Notes: generated by a model not told the origin, from the letters alone. Shown: positions 45,655 to 57,324, counted from the stretch's first letter. The stretch is 64,000 bases of DNA from Sympetrum striolatum (GCA_947579665.1 OX388352.1:73074113-73138112); one strand, 5' to 3'. Translations and numbers: made by a program.

Positions 45655-46320
45655 ATTGAAAATTCATAAATTTATTTGTTATCAAGATAAACTCTTAATT
45701 TCTTCTCCGAAAATATTTTTATAGTTTTCTTTAAACTTCATACGCAGTATGTCTGGAGGTATCTCTTAATTAATTGCACCATTTGAGGTATCATGTATAT
45801 TTACATCAGAAATTATTTTCTCAATCAGCAAATTATGTTTTTGTTGCATTTGGCAACTATGAGACACACGCATTACGGGAAATGAAGTTCCATAAGAGCT
45901 CCTGTACTTTCAACTATGTTTAGAGCATAATAGCACTGTTATTTGGAATTATTAGCCATTCTTCATTATCAAGAATAAAAATCAAACCCATTTCCCAGGA
46001 TATTCAAGATAAATTATCCTATTTTGCCTGAAATATTTACCTCACTCTTTGGTTAAAATTGTTTATGTAGGCTACATTGTATCTATATTGTTAAAACACT
46101 CTAAGGGACCACAGATACATTTTTGATTATTACTGTTTAAATACATGTTCATAAAATTCCATTATAGTAACAAAGAGCCAGGTAAAATTCACCTTTGAAT
46201 AATTGATTTTCAACAGATGGCATCCCTGCCTCGTTAGTTGGTAGGCTTGATATAGAAAGTTTAGAAATGTTCATTGATATCAATTAGCTTAGCATATCTA
46301 TTACATATAGACGCTTCACA
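45655..46320 (+). other. AT-rich spacer without recognised features
   Basis: No ORF, repeat end or RNA gene recognised between the TA-flanked element and the first B-box unit of the downstream array. Confidence 0.5.
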
Positions 46321-46930
46321 AGATATACCTAGATATGCACTCACTCACTCATTCACTCACTCACTCACTGGGGATCAAAATTCTAACCATGTTCCACAAG
46401 TGCCACCGACTTGAAATTTCTACGATGTTATGGCCGTAACGTGTTCATCATATATCATATCATATCATATCATATCGCTAGATATCATATTCATGATATC
46501 TAGCGACGTGCCAAGTTTCAAGTATCCATGTTATCGGGAAAGGATCCAAAAAAATCTTAAAAATCGCCACAATGCATTTTAAACGGCCGATTTTTGCCCC
46601 GACCTATCATCGAACTATATACCATATTCGGCGATGTCTTTTTCATATTCGTTGGATATGCACGGCTTCTAGCGATCCCTCGAATTTAAACTCTCTCCTT
46701 TTCTGGGAAGTGCCTCAAAAAAATTTTCGAAAATCCCCACCATGTATTCTTATGGGGAAAATCGTGACTTTTGGGCCTTCTGGAATCGAACCCATGACAC
46801 CGAGGTTCAAACTCTGCTTTTTCCTGGAGGTTATACGTTATGGCCAATATGTCGTAAAAATTTCAAGCCATTGACGCAAGTGGTTTAGCCTGTGAGTTTG
46901 TATCCTCTCTATATCTATTATATATAGATG
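46320..46930. repeat. Rearranged B-box unit: forward leader joined to reverse monomers
   Basis: A CACT-type microsatellite (about 46335-46370) leads into a forward class-B leader (GGGATCAAAATTCTAACC). From 46505 the sequence is reverse-strand monomers ending in the class-A leader. The join is a 14-bp perfect inverted repeat around ATTC (46475-46488 and 46493-46506). An ATCAT-type microsatellite lies at 46447-46476. Confidence 0.85.
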
Positions 46931-47270
46931 CTTCTCCGGATTCATTCATATATCTATTATATACGAGTAAAATGTTGCTTGCATACTGCAAGCAGATCGA
47001 CAACACTAATTTCATGTCGGCATCCTATCGGGACGGCCCTCAAAAGAAAAAATCTGATGTGGCCAGCACATGACTTTCTCCATATATAAGATGTAAATAT
47101 TTATCTACGACAGTAATTTCGAACTCTATATTCCATTTAAACTTGGAAGATGAGTGATTAATATTTATATATATATATATTATCTTTGACGTCACAAACA
47201 TTATAGATAATTTTCTTCGGGACATGATCTATGAAAAACGATGAAATTGGCCTTTCGCCCATAGAGCCTA

Positions 47271-48537
47271 GAGCGCCCACAAAGTACATAATCAGCAACT
47301 TCCGGTTTATCAGTATTTCATGAATAACTCCTAAACAATCAGTGATAAAAAAATATGTTTCATACAAAAATTATGGTAGATTACATTTCCTAAAACTTAT
47401 TTTTTTAATAGTATATACCTAAATATCATATTTATGGAGATATTTTAAAAACCGGAAATGAGCTTTGAAGAATGAAACTCAACTTTCGGTGAACCGATTT
47501 ACTCCAAAAACTAATCAACTCTAAAAACATAAAGCAAAATACTATATATGAAATTTGGTGTTGATACAACAAATACTTTTCATGTTAGAGCGCCCACAAA
47601 GTACATAATCAGCAACTTCCGGTTTATCAGTATTTCATGAATAACTCCTAAACAATCAGTGATAAAAAAATATGTTTCATACAAAAATTATGGTAGATTA
47701 CATTTCCTAAAACTTATTTTTTTAATAGTATATACCTAAATATCATATTTATGGAGATATTTTAAAAACCGGAAATGAGCTTTGAAGAATGAAACTCAAC
47801 TTTCGGTGAACCGATTTACTCCAAAAACTAATCAACTCTAAAAACATAAAGCAAAATACTATATATGAAATTTGGTGTTGATACAACAAATACTTTTCAT
47901 GTTAGAGCGCCCACAAAGTACATAATCAGCAACTTCCGGTTTATCAGTATTTCATGAATAACTCCTAAACAATCAGTGATAAAAAAATATGTTTCATACA
48001 AAAATTATGGTAGATTACATTTCCTAAAACTTATTTTTTTAATAGTATATACCTAAATATCATATTTATGGAGATATTTTAAAAACCGGAAATGAGCTTT
48101 GAAGAATGAAACTCAACTTTCGGTGAACCGATTTACTCCAAAAACTAATCAACTCTAAAAACATAAAGCAAAATACTATATATGAAATTTGGTGTTGATA
48201 CAACAAATACTTTTCATGTTAGAGCGCCCACAAAGTACATAACAGCTACTTCCGGTTTATCGGTATTTCACGAATAACTCCGAATCAACCGGTGATACAA
48301 AAATATGTTAAATACAAAAGTTATAGAAAATTTCATTATCTAAAACTTTTATAATTAATACAACATACGTATATATCATATTTATGGAGATATATTGAAA
48401 ACCGTAAATGAGCTTTGATGAATGAAGCTCGACTTCCGGTTAACCGATTTACTTCAAAACCTAATCAACTCTGACAGCCTACACCACAATACTATATATG
48501 AAGTCTGGTATTGATACAACCAATAGTTTTCACGTTA
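47271..48537 (+). repeat. Tandem 317-bp satellite, four copies
   Basis: Copies start at 47271, 47588, 47905 and 48222 (GAGCGCCCACAAAGTACATA), period 317. The first three look identical by eye. The fourth is clearly diverged and 316 bp long. Confidence 0.95.
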
Positions 48538-48547
48538 GAGGGCCCAC

Positions 48548-48606
48548 TAACACACACACACATACAGACACACACACACACAGATACACACACACACATA
48601 CACACA
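48548..48606. repeat. CA microsatellite
   Basis: Imperfect (CA)n with CATACAGACA and GATA interruptions, at the end of the satellite in element copy 1. Confidence 0.95.
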
Positions 48607-48887
48607 GACATCATTCCGAAAATGGTTAAAACGTGTTCTAGGGACCCCAAAACATGTATTTCCGTTGAAATCTCGAAGTCGAATTTTTTCATGAAAACAA
48701 TACTTTCTCTATACCTTGTATATGGAGAAAGTAAAAATCTGATGTGGCCAGCACATTACTTTCTCCATATATAAGATGTAAATACTTATCTACGACAGTA
48801 ATTTCGAACTCTAAACATTATAAATAATGTTGTTCGGGACATGCTGGATGAAAAACGATGAAACTGGCCTTTCGCCAATAGAGCTCA

Positions 48888-49521
48888 GAGCGCCCACAAA
48901 GTACATAATCAGAAACTTCCGGGTTATCAGTATTTCAGGAATAACTCCTAAAAAATCAGCGATACGAAAATATGCTTCATACAAAAGTTATAGTAAATTT
49001 TATTTTCTAAAACATTTATAAATAATAGTATATACCTAAATATCATATTTATGGAGATATTTTGAAAACTGGAAATGAGCTATGAAGAATGAAGCTCAAC
49101 TTCCGGTAGACCAATTTACTCCAAAAACTAATCAACTCTAAAGACTGTAATAGAAGTACTACATATGAAATTTGGTGTTGATCCGCCAAATAGTTTTCAT
49201 GTTAGAGTGCCCACAAAGTACATAATCATCTTCTTCCGGTTTATCAGTGTTTCACGAATAACTCCTAATCAACTGGTGATACAAAAATATGTTAAATACA
49301 AAATTTATAGTAAAATACATTATCTAAAACTTTTATAAGTAATACAATATACGTAAATATCATATTTATGGAGATATTTTGAAAACCGGAAATGAGCTTT
49401 AATGAATAAAGCTCGACTTCCGGTTGACCGATTTACTCCAAAAACTAATCAACTCTGACAGCACACACCACAGTACTATATATGAAGTTTGGTATTGATA
49501 CGACTAATTGTTTTCACGTTA
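48888..49521 (+). repeat. 317-bp satellite, two further copies in element copy 2
   Basis: Starts at 48888 and 49205 (GAG of the shared start), period 317. Both are diverged from the three identical copies at 47.3-48.2 kb and from each other. Confidence 0.92.
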
Positions 49522-49533
49522 GAGCGCCCACTA

Positions 49534-49540
49534 TCACACA

Positions 49541-49572
<32 letters not shown>

Positions 49573-49580
49573 TACACACA
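49534..49580. repeat. CA microsatellite
   Basis: (CA)n with CATA interruptions, at the same relative place as in element copy 1. Confidence 0.95.
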
Positions 49581-50727
49581 GACATCATTCCGAAAATGTT
49601 CAAAACGTGTTCTAGGGACCCCAAAACATGTATTTCCGTTGAAATCTCGAAGTCGAATTTTTTCATGAAAACAATACTTTCTCTATACTTCGTATATGGA
49701 GAAAGTAAAAAAAGGATTGAAAACCTTCTTAAAAATGCTTCAATTTAATCGTCTGGCATCGAACCTAGGCCTTCCTGGTGAACCTACTATGCAGCACAAC
49801 AGAAACTCACCATCTCTTACTATATGTGAAAATTCAAGCAGAAATATTGGCTCCAACTGCCTCAAACAACGTTCTATTTTTCAATAATGTAAATGGCTCT
49901 CTGGATTCGAACCAAGGACTATCTAGGAAATATAAAACATGTTTTTCAAATGAATCAATGTTCTCTATCTATATGCCTACTTTCATGTTTTAATATTATT
50001 GGGAAGGGGTTTAAATTAATTCTTAACAATCGGATAATTTACTGATTGTAGAGACGCCTGGTGTCGAACCCAGGAAATATTGGTAGCTGTGAATGCTCAG
50101 TATGACTAAATTAGGACTTCATCTTGTTTTATGAAAACATTGAAGTCGATATCATGCCGGGAAGTGCCTAAAACCTTTTTCTGTTATCTCCATAAGAAAT
50201 GCATTGAAGTATGTAAATTGCTCTCTGGGATCGAACCAAGAACCATCAGCGAATATGTAAAATTTGATTATGAAATGTATTTATAATCTCCAACTCCATG
50301 CCGAGTTTCAAGTTTCCATGCCATCGGGAAAGGGTCCAAAAAAAATCTTAAAAATCGCCACAATGCATTTTAAACGGCCGATTTTTGCCTTGACCTAGCA
50401 TCGTACCCAGGATATGTTTTGAAAAACTCATTTATGTTTTCGATAGACCATGTCCATATATATAGGCTCCTAGAGTTTCGATTCTCTACCTATCCCGGAA
50501 GTATTTTTTAAAAAATCCCGAAAATCAAAGCAATGCATTTAAACGGGAAAAATCGGGACTTTGGGGCCCTCTGGAATCGAACCCATGACACTGAGGATCA
50601 AAGTCGCTTTTTTCCTGGGGGTTTCACGTTATGGCCAATATGTCATAAAAATTTCAGATCAATGATGCTTGTAGTTTAGGCTGTGAATTAGTATCCTATC
50701 TATCTATCTATCTATATAGGTATATAC

Positions 50728-50830
50728 ATGAATGAATCCGGAGAAGCATCTATATATATATCTATTATATATAGACGTTTCTCCGGATATCTATTATATA
50801 TAGATGCTTCTCCGGATTCATTCATATATA
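50728..50830. repeat. Boundary modules in inverted arrangement
   Basis: GAATGAATCCGGAGAAGCAT at 50731 onward faces two forward copies of the module (one shortened, CGTTTCTCCGGA; one full, GATGCTTCTCCGGATTCATT), with GATA-type microsatellites outside. This is the turning point between reverse and forward units. Confidence 0.88.
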
Positions 50831-50849
50831 TACCTATATAGATAGATAG

Positions 50850-51966
50850 ATAGATAGGATACAAATTCACAGCCTAAACTACAAGCGTCATTGATCTGAA
50901 ATTTTTATGACATATTGGCCATAACGTGAAACCCCCAGGAAAAAAGAGACTTTGATCCTCAGTGTCATAGGTTCGATTCCAGAGGGCCCCAAAGTCCCGA
51001 TTTTTCCCGTTTGAATGCATTGCCGTGATTTTCGGGAATTAAAAAAAAATACTTTCCGGATAGGTAGAGAAGTAAAACTCAAGGTGCCTATATTTATGGT
51101 CTTGGACTTTCGAAAACATCATTGACTTTTACAAAAGTTATCCTGGGTTCGATGCTAGGACGATGCAAAGATCTGCCCTTTAAAATACATGGGAGCCGTT
51201 TTTCATTATTTTTTTAGATGCACTTATCGAAATGATAGGAAGTTCGTGCTTGGCTGGAAGATGTATGGTACGAATAAGTTTTAGAAAAAAATTTTCATAA
51301 GACCGTACTGTTCCTGGGTTCGAAGCCAGAGCACAATAACGTTTCTCTCATAAGGAATATAAAGGAAAAGTAGGACGTCATTTGAGGCAGTTGTAACCAA
51401 TATTTCTGCTTGAATTTGCATACGCGGTTAGAGATGGTGTTTTTCTGTTGTGCTGTATAGAAAGTATTGCCTGAAAGACCCGGGTTCGATGCCGGGCGGT
51501 AAAAATATCCCCCATATATAATACTATGGGGTAATTTTTCATAATTTTTGTATGCATTTATAGATATGTAAGGGAGCTCTTGCTTAGATGGAAGATGTAT
51601 ATTAACACTTTGTTTAAGAAAAAAAATAGATAAGACCATGCTGTTCCTGGGTTCGATGCCAGAGCACATTATAATTTCTCACATAAGGAGTGTATGTGAA
51701 AAGTAGGACGTCGTTTGAGGTAGTTGCACCTAATAGTTTTGCTTGAATTTTCACACATAGTTTGATATGGTTATCTTCTGTTTTGCTGCATAGTAAGAAC
51801 ACCAGGAAGACCGGGGTTTGCTTCCAGGCGATTAAATTGCAGCGAATTCTACGAATATTTTGAATTTTTTTTTTCTTTACATTTTTGATGTCCGTCCCGA
51901 TATGATGCCGATATGAAATTAGTGTTGTCGATCTGCTTGCAGTATGCAAGCTACATTTTACTCGTA
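50850..51966 (+). repeat. B-box repeat unit 1 of the forward array (class A)
   Basis: GGTTCGA-type cores at 50971, 51146, 51317, 51482, 51650 and a mutated GGTTTG at 51815; spacings 175, 171, 165, 168 and 165. Ends with CTTGCAGTATGCAAG and TTTTACTCGTA at 51966. Monomers 3 and 5 resemble each other more than in other units, suggesting internal exchange. Confidence 0.92.
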
Positions 51967-51984
51967 CCTATATATATATAAGTT

Positions 51985-53069
51985 ATGTATAGGGGATCAA
52001 AATTCTAACCATGTTCCACAAGAGCCACTGCTTTGAAATTTTTACGACATATTGGCCATATCGTGTAACCTCCAGAAAAAAGCCGACTTTGAACCTCATT
52101 GTCATGGGTTCGATTCCAGAAGGCCCCAAAGTCGCGATTTTCTCCATAAGAATACATGGCGGGGATTTTCGAAAATTTATTTGAGGCACTTCCCAGAAAA
52201 GGAGAGAGTTGTAACTCGAGGTATCGCTAGATGCCGCACATATCAAAAGGAAACCATAAAGACATCTAAGATTATTATCCTTGGTTCGATGCTAGGTCGG
52301 GGCAAAAATCGGCCGTTTAAAATGCATTGCAGCGATTTTTAAGATTTTTTTTGAACCCTTTTCCGATGGTATAGGAACTTGAAATTCGGCATGGCGTTAG
52401 ATATCATAATTATATTTCATAATCGAATTTTTCATATTCCCTTATGGTCCTTGGTTCGATCCCAGAGGGCCATTTACATTCCTCAATGCATTTCTTATGG
52501 AGATTACGGAAACACATTTTAGGTACTTCCAGGCACGATATCGACTTCAAACTTTGTACAAAGAATGATCAAGTTCGTGCAAATCAAACCGTGTATTCAC
52601 AGATATCAATGTGTCCTGGGTTCGACACCAGGTGTCTCTGCAATCAGAAGTTGATCCGATTTTTAGGAATTATTTTGAAACCTTTGCCAATCATATAAAA
52701 ACTTCAAATTCGGCATATAGATAGAGATCATAAATAACTTTCAGAAACATTTTTTAGATTTCCAAAATTGTCCTTGGTTCGAATCCAGAGAGCCATTTAA
52801 ATTCGTGAAAATTAGAACGTCTTTTGAGGCAGTTGTAGCCCATATTTCTGCTTGAATTTTCACACATAGTTAGAGATGGTGATGTTCTATTGTGCTGCAT
52901 AATAAGTTCACAGTAAAGACCCGGGTTCGATGCCAGGCGATGGAATTTCAGCGAATTTTAAGAAAAATTTCAATCCCTTTTTTTCTTTTGATGGCCGTCC
53001 CGATATGATGCCGACATGAAAATAGTGTTGTCGTTCTGCTTGCAGTATGCAAGCGACATTTTACTCGTA
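51985..53069 (+). repeat. B-box repeat unit 2 (class B)
   Basis: Leader GGGGATCAAAATTCTAACCA. Monomers with cores GGTTCGATTCC, GGTTCGATGCT, GGTTCGATCCC, GGTTCGACACC, GGTTCGAATCC and GGTTCGATGCC. Ends at 53069 with the standard hairpin and ACTCGTA. Confidence 0.93.
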
Positions 53070-53104
53070 ATAGATATAGACGCTTCTCCGGATATACTTA
53101 TATA

Positions 53105-54190
53105 TAAGTTATATATAGGGGATCAAAATTCTAACCATGTTCCACAAGTGCCACTGCCTTGAAATTTTTACGACATATTGGCCATAACGTGTAACCTCCA
53201 GAAAAAAGCCGACTTTAAATCTCGGTGTCATGGGTTCGATTCCAGAAGGCCCCAAAGTCCCGATTTTCTCCATAAGGATACATGATGGGGATTTTCGAAA
53301 AATGTTTTTAGGCACTTCCCGTAAGAATTGAGAATTGAAATTCAAGAGATCGCTAGATGCACTGCATATCTAAAGGAAACCGTAAAGACATCTATGAAGA
53401 TTATCCTTGGTTCAATGCTAAGACAGGGCAAATCTTCTCCCGTTTAATTTACATTGCGATTTTTAAGATTTTTTTTAATTACTTCCAGATGACTTGGAAA
53501 CTTGAAACTTGGCACGTGGATATATATCCTAAATATGTTTTATAATCAAATTTAATAACTCGCTGATGGTCCTTGCTTCCATCCCAGAGGGCCATTTGCA
53601 TCCTACAATGCATTTCTTATGGAGATAACGGGAACAAAATTTAGGTACTTCCCGGCATGCTATCGAATTCAAACTTTCCATGATACAAGATCAGGTACTT
53701 ACAAATCAAACTGTTCATTCACAGTTTACATAATGTCCTGGGTTCGACACCAGGTGTCTCTGCAATCAGAAGTTGATCCAATTTTTAGGAATTATTTTGA
53801 AAACTTTCCCAATTAAATAGAAACTTGAAATTCGTCATATAGATAGAGATCATAAATAAAATTCTAAAACATATTGTAGATTTCCAAGATCGTCCCTGGT
53901 TCGAATCCAGAGAGCCATTTAAATTCGTGAAAAGTAGAACGTCTTTTGAGGCAGTTGTAACAACATTTCTGCTTGAATTTTCACACACAGTCAGAGATGG
54001 TGATCTTCTATAGTGCTGCATAGTAATTTTACCAGTATGACCCGGGTTCGTTACCAGACGATGAAATTGCAGCGAATTTTAAGAAAATTTACAACCCTTT
54101 TATTTTCTTTTGAGGACCCTCCCAAAATGATGGCAATATGAAATTAATATGCCGATCTGCTTGCAGTATGCAAGCTAAATTTTACTCGTA
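53105..54190 (+). repeat. B-box repeat unit 3 (class B)
   Basis: Cores at 53233, 53409 (GGTTCAA), 53575 (GCTTCCA, degenerate), 53741, 53899 and 54045; spacings 176, 166, 166, 158 and 146. Ends at 54190. Confidence 0.93.
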
Positions 54191-54234
54191 TCTATTATAT
54201 ATAGACGCTTCTCCGGATATACCTATAAGTTATA

Positions 54235-56030
54235 TATAGGGGATCAAAAGTCTAACCATGTTCCACAAATGCCAACGACTTGAAATTTTTACGACGTATT
54301 GGCCATAATGTGTAACCGCCAGAAAAAAATGTGATTTTGAACCTCGGTGTCATAGGTTCGATTCCAGAAGGCCCCAAAGTCGAGATTTTCTCCATAAGGA
54401 TACATAGCGGGGATTTTCGAAAATTTTTTTGGTGAACTTCCCGGATAAGTAGAGGGTTGAAATTCAAGGGATCGCTAGAAGCCGTGCAACTCCAACGTTA
54501 ATCAGAAAGACATCGCCGAATATGGTCCATGGTTCGATGCTAGGTCGGGGCGAAAATCGGCCGTTAAAAATGCATTGCGGCGATTTTGAAAATTTATTTT
54601 GGATCCTTTTCCGATAACATGGATACTTGAAACTCGGCACGTGGATCGATATCATAAATATATTTCGAAATCAAATTTTACATGTTCGTTGATGGTCCTT
54701 GGTTCGATCCCAGAGGACCATTTCCAGTTCTCAATGAATTTCTTACGGAGATAACGGAAACAAAATTTAGGTACTTTCCGGCATGCTATCGACTTCAAAC
54801 TTTGCATGATATAAGAGCAAGTCTTTAAAAATCAAACTGTTTATTCACAACTTACAATATGTCCTGGGTTCGACACCAGGTGTCTCTGCAATCAGAAGTT
54901 GAACCGATTTTTAGGAATTATTTTGAAACCTTTGCCAATATTATAGAAACTTGAAATTCTGTATATAGATAGAGATCATAAATAACTTTCAGAAACATGT
55001 TTTAGATTTCCAAGATCGTCCTTGGTTCGAATCCAGAGAGCCATTAACATTCGTTAAAAATAGAACGTCTTTTGAGCAGTTGTAGCCAATATTTCTGCTT
55101 GAATTTTCACAGATAGTTAGAGATAGTGTTTTTCTTCTTTGTTGCATAGTAGGTTTACCAGGAAGACCCGGGTTCGATGCCAGATCGCTAGAAGCCGTGC
55201 AACTCCAACGTTAATTAGAAAGACATCGCCGAATATGGTCCATGGTTCGATGCTAGGTCGGGGCGAAAATCGGCCGTTAAAAATGCATTGCGGCGATTTT
55301 GAAAATTTATTTTGGATCCTTTTCCGATAACATGGATACTTGAAACTCGGCACGTGGATCGATATCATAAATATATTTTGAAATCAAATTTTACATGTTC
55401 GTTGATGGTCCTTGGTTTGATCCCAGAGGACCATTTCCAGTTCTCAATGAATTTCTTACGGAGATAACGGAAACAAAATTTAGGTACTTTCCGGCATGCT
55501 ATCGACTTCAAACTTTGCATGATATAAGAGCAAGTCTTTAAAAATCAAACTGTTTATTCACAACTTACAATATGTCCTGGGTTCGACACCAGGTGTCTCT
55601 GCAATCAGAAGTTGAACCAATTTTTAGGAATTATTTTGAAAACTTTCCCAATTAAATAGAAACTTGAAATTCGTCATATAGATAGAGATCATAAATAAAA
55701 TTCTAAAACATATTGTAGATTTCCAAGATCGTCCCTGGTTCGAATCCAGAGAGCCATTTAAATTCGTGAAAAGTAGAACGTCTTTTGAGGCAGTTGTAAC
55801 AACATTTCTGCTTGAATTTTCACACACAGTCAGAGATGGTGATCTTCTATAGTGCTGCATAGTAATTTTACCAGTATGACCCGGGTTCGTTACCAGACGA
55901 TGAAATTTCAACGAATTTTAAGAATATTTTTATTCATTTTTTTTTCTTTTGAGGACCGTCCCTATATGATGCCGATTTAAAATTAGTATTGTTGATCTGC
56001 ATGCAGTATGCAAGCAACATTTTACTCGTA
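54235..56030 (+). repeat. B-box repeat unit 4 (class B) with internal 713-bp duplication
   Basis: Longer than the standard 1,083 bp by 713 bp. The block starting ATCGCTAGAAGCCGTGCAAC at 54471 recurs at 55184. The 3' part, 55621-55905, is nearly identical to 53778-54062 of unit 3 and not to its own first copy. Confidence 0.92.
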
Positions 56031-56044
56031 TAGCTATATAGCTA

Positions 56045-57135
56045 TATAGGTATATAGATAGGATACAAATTCACAGGCTAAACCACAAGCGTCATTGACT
56101 TGAAATTTTTATGATATATTGGCCATAACGTGAAGCCCCCAGGAAAAAAGAGACTTTGATCCTCAGTGTCATAGGTTCGATTCCAGAGGGCCCCAAAGTC
56201 CGATTTTTCCCGTTTAAATGCATTGCTTTGATTTTCGGGAATTTTTAAAAAATATTTGCTGGATAGGTAGGGATGTAAAACTCAAGGAGCCGATATATAT
56301 GGTCATGATCTATCGAAAACATAAATGAGTTTTACTAAAAATATCCTGGGTTCGATGCTAGGTCGAGGCAAAAATCGGCCGTTTAAAATGCATTGTGGCG
56401 ATTTTTAAGATTTTTTTTGCACCACTTCCCGATGGTATGGAAACTTGAAATTCAGCATGGAGTTGGAGATCACAATAATATTTCATAATCAAAATTTATA
56501 TATTCGCTGATGGTCCTTGGTTCGATCCCAGAGAGTAATTTGCATTCCTCAATGCATTTCTTACGGAGATAACGGAAACAAAATTTAGGTACTTCCTCTC
56601 ATGCTATCGACTTCAAACTTTGCATGATCCAAGAATAAGTCTTTTTAAATTAAACTGTGCATTCACAGCATACAAAATGTCCTGGGTTCGACACCAGGTG
56701 TCTCTGCAATCGGAAGGTGATCCGACTTTTAGGAATAATTTTGAAACCTTTCTCAATAATATAGAAACTTGAAATTCGGCATATAGATAGAGATCATAAA
56801 TTAATTTCATAAACATATTTTAGATTACCTAGATAGTCCTTGGTTCGAATCCAGAGAGCCATGTACATTCGTGAAAAGTAGGACGTCGTTTCTGGCTATT
56901 GCAGCCAATATTTCTGCTTGAATTTTTACACATATTTAGAAATGGAAATCTTCTATTGTAGTGCATAGTAAGTTCACCAGGAAGGCCCGGGTTCGATGCA
57001 AGACGATGAAATTGCAGCGAATTTTAGGAATATTTTCAATCCTTTGATTTTTTCTTTAGATGACCGTCCCGATATAATGCCGATATGAAATTAGTGTTGT
57101 CGATCTGCTTGCAGTATGCAAGCAACATTTTACTC

Positions 57136-57138
<3 letters not shown>
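56045..57138 (+). repeat. B-box repeat unit 5 (class A)
   Basis: Leader GGATACAAATTCACAGGCTA. Six cores, including the CCTGGGTTCGACACCAGG hairpin near 56688. Ends at 57138 and is followed directly by a TA microsatellite. Confidence 0.92.

Positions 57139-57223
<85 letters not shown>
57136..57223. repeat. TA microsatellite, about 88 bp
   Basis: Uninterrupted (TA)n between unit 5 and the boundary palindrome. The tyrosine/isoleucine open frame it creates is not a gene. Confidence 0.98.
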
Positions 57224-57226
<3 letters not shown>

Positions 57227-57228
57227 AT

Positions 57229-57303
57229 ATGAATGAATCCGGAGAAGCATCTATACATAATAGATATCTATTATATATAGATGCTTCTCCGGATTCATTC
57301 ATG
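57229..57303. repeat. Palindrome made of two boundary modules head to head
   Basis: ATGAATGAATCCGGAGAAGC and its reverse complement lie 20-25 bp apart, giving arms of about 27 bp that could form a cruciform. Confidence 0.92.
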
Positions 57304-57324
57304 TATCCATATATATATATATAT

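Larger units (their letters stand above)
47052..49708. mobile_element. Nested terminal-inverted-repeat elements, two in tandem, carrying a 317-bp satellite
   Basis: Both element copies (about 47052-48733 and 48734-49708) begin AATCTGATGTGGCCAGCACA, then ACTTTCTCCATATA, and end TATATGGAGAAAGTA, its reverse complement. Inside, 317-bp repeats are followed by a CA microsatellite and a conserved block ending near the terminus (ACGTGTTCTAGGGACCCC). The outer B-box unit's poly-A stretch is the insertion site. No coding capacity was seen. Confidence 0.85.
46965..50720 (-). repeat. B-box unit, reverse orientation, interrupted by a nested element
   Basis: Starts with ACGAGTAAAATGTTGCTTGC, the reverse complement of the unit end, at 46974, and is interrupted at about 47052. 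It resumes at 49709 with matching A-rich sequence and continues through reverse monomers (cores near 49760, 49905, 50065, 50230, 50400, 50575) to the class-A leader at 50620-50690. Without the insertion it would be about 1.1 kb. Confidence 0.88.

Noticed and set aside
48492..49748. Cysteine/valine and threonine/histidine-rich frames
   Set aside because: Translations of the CA microsatellites on either strand.
50888..55911. Many 60-124 codon open frames in the B-box arrays (SGIEPMTPR, GSLDSNQG and similar)
   Set aside because: They are translations of the same repeat block in many copies with different frames and ends. They lack a protein-like conservation pattern, and the repeat is explained by its DNA structure.
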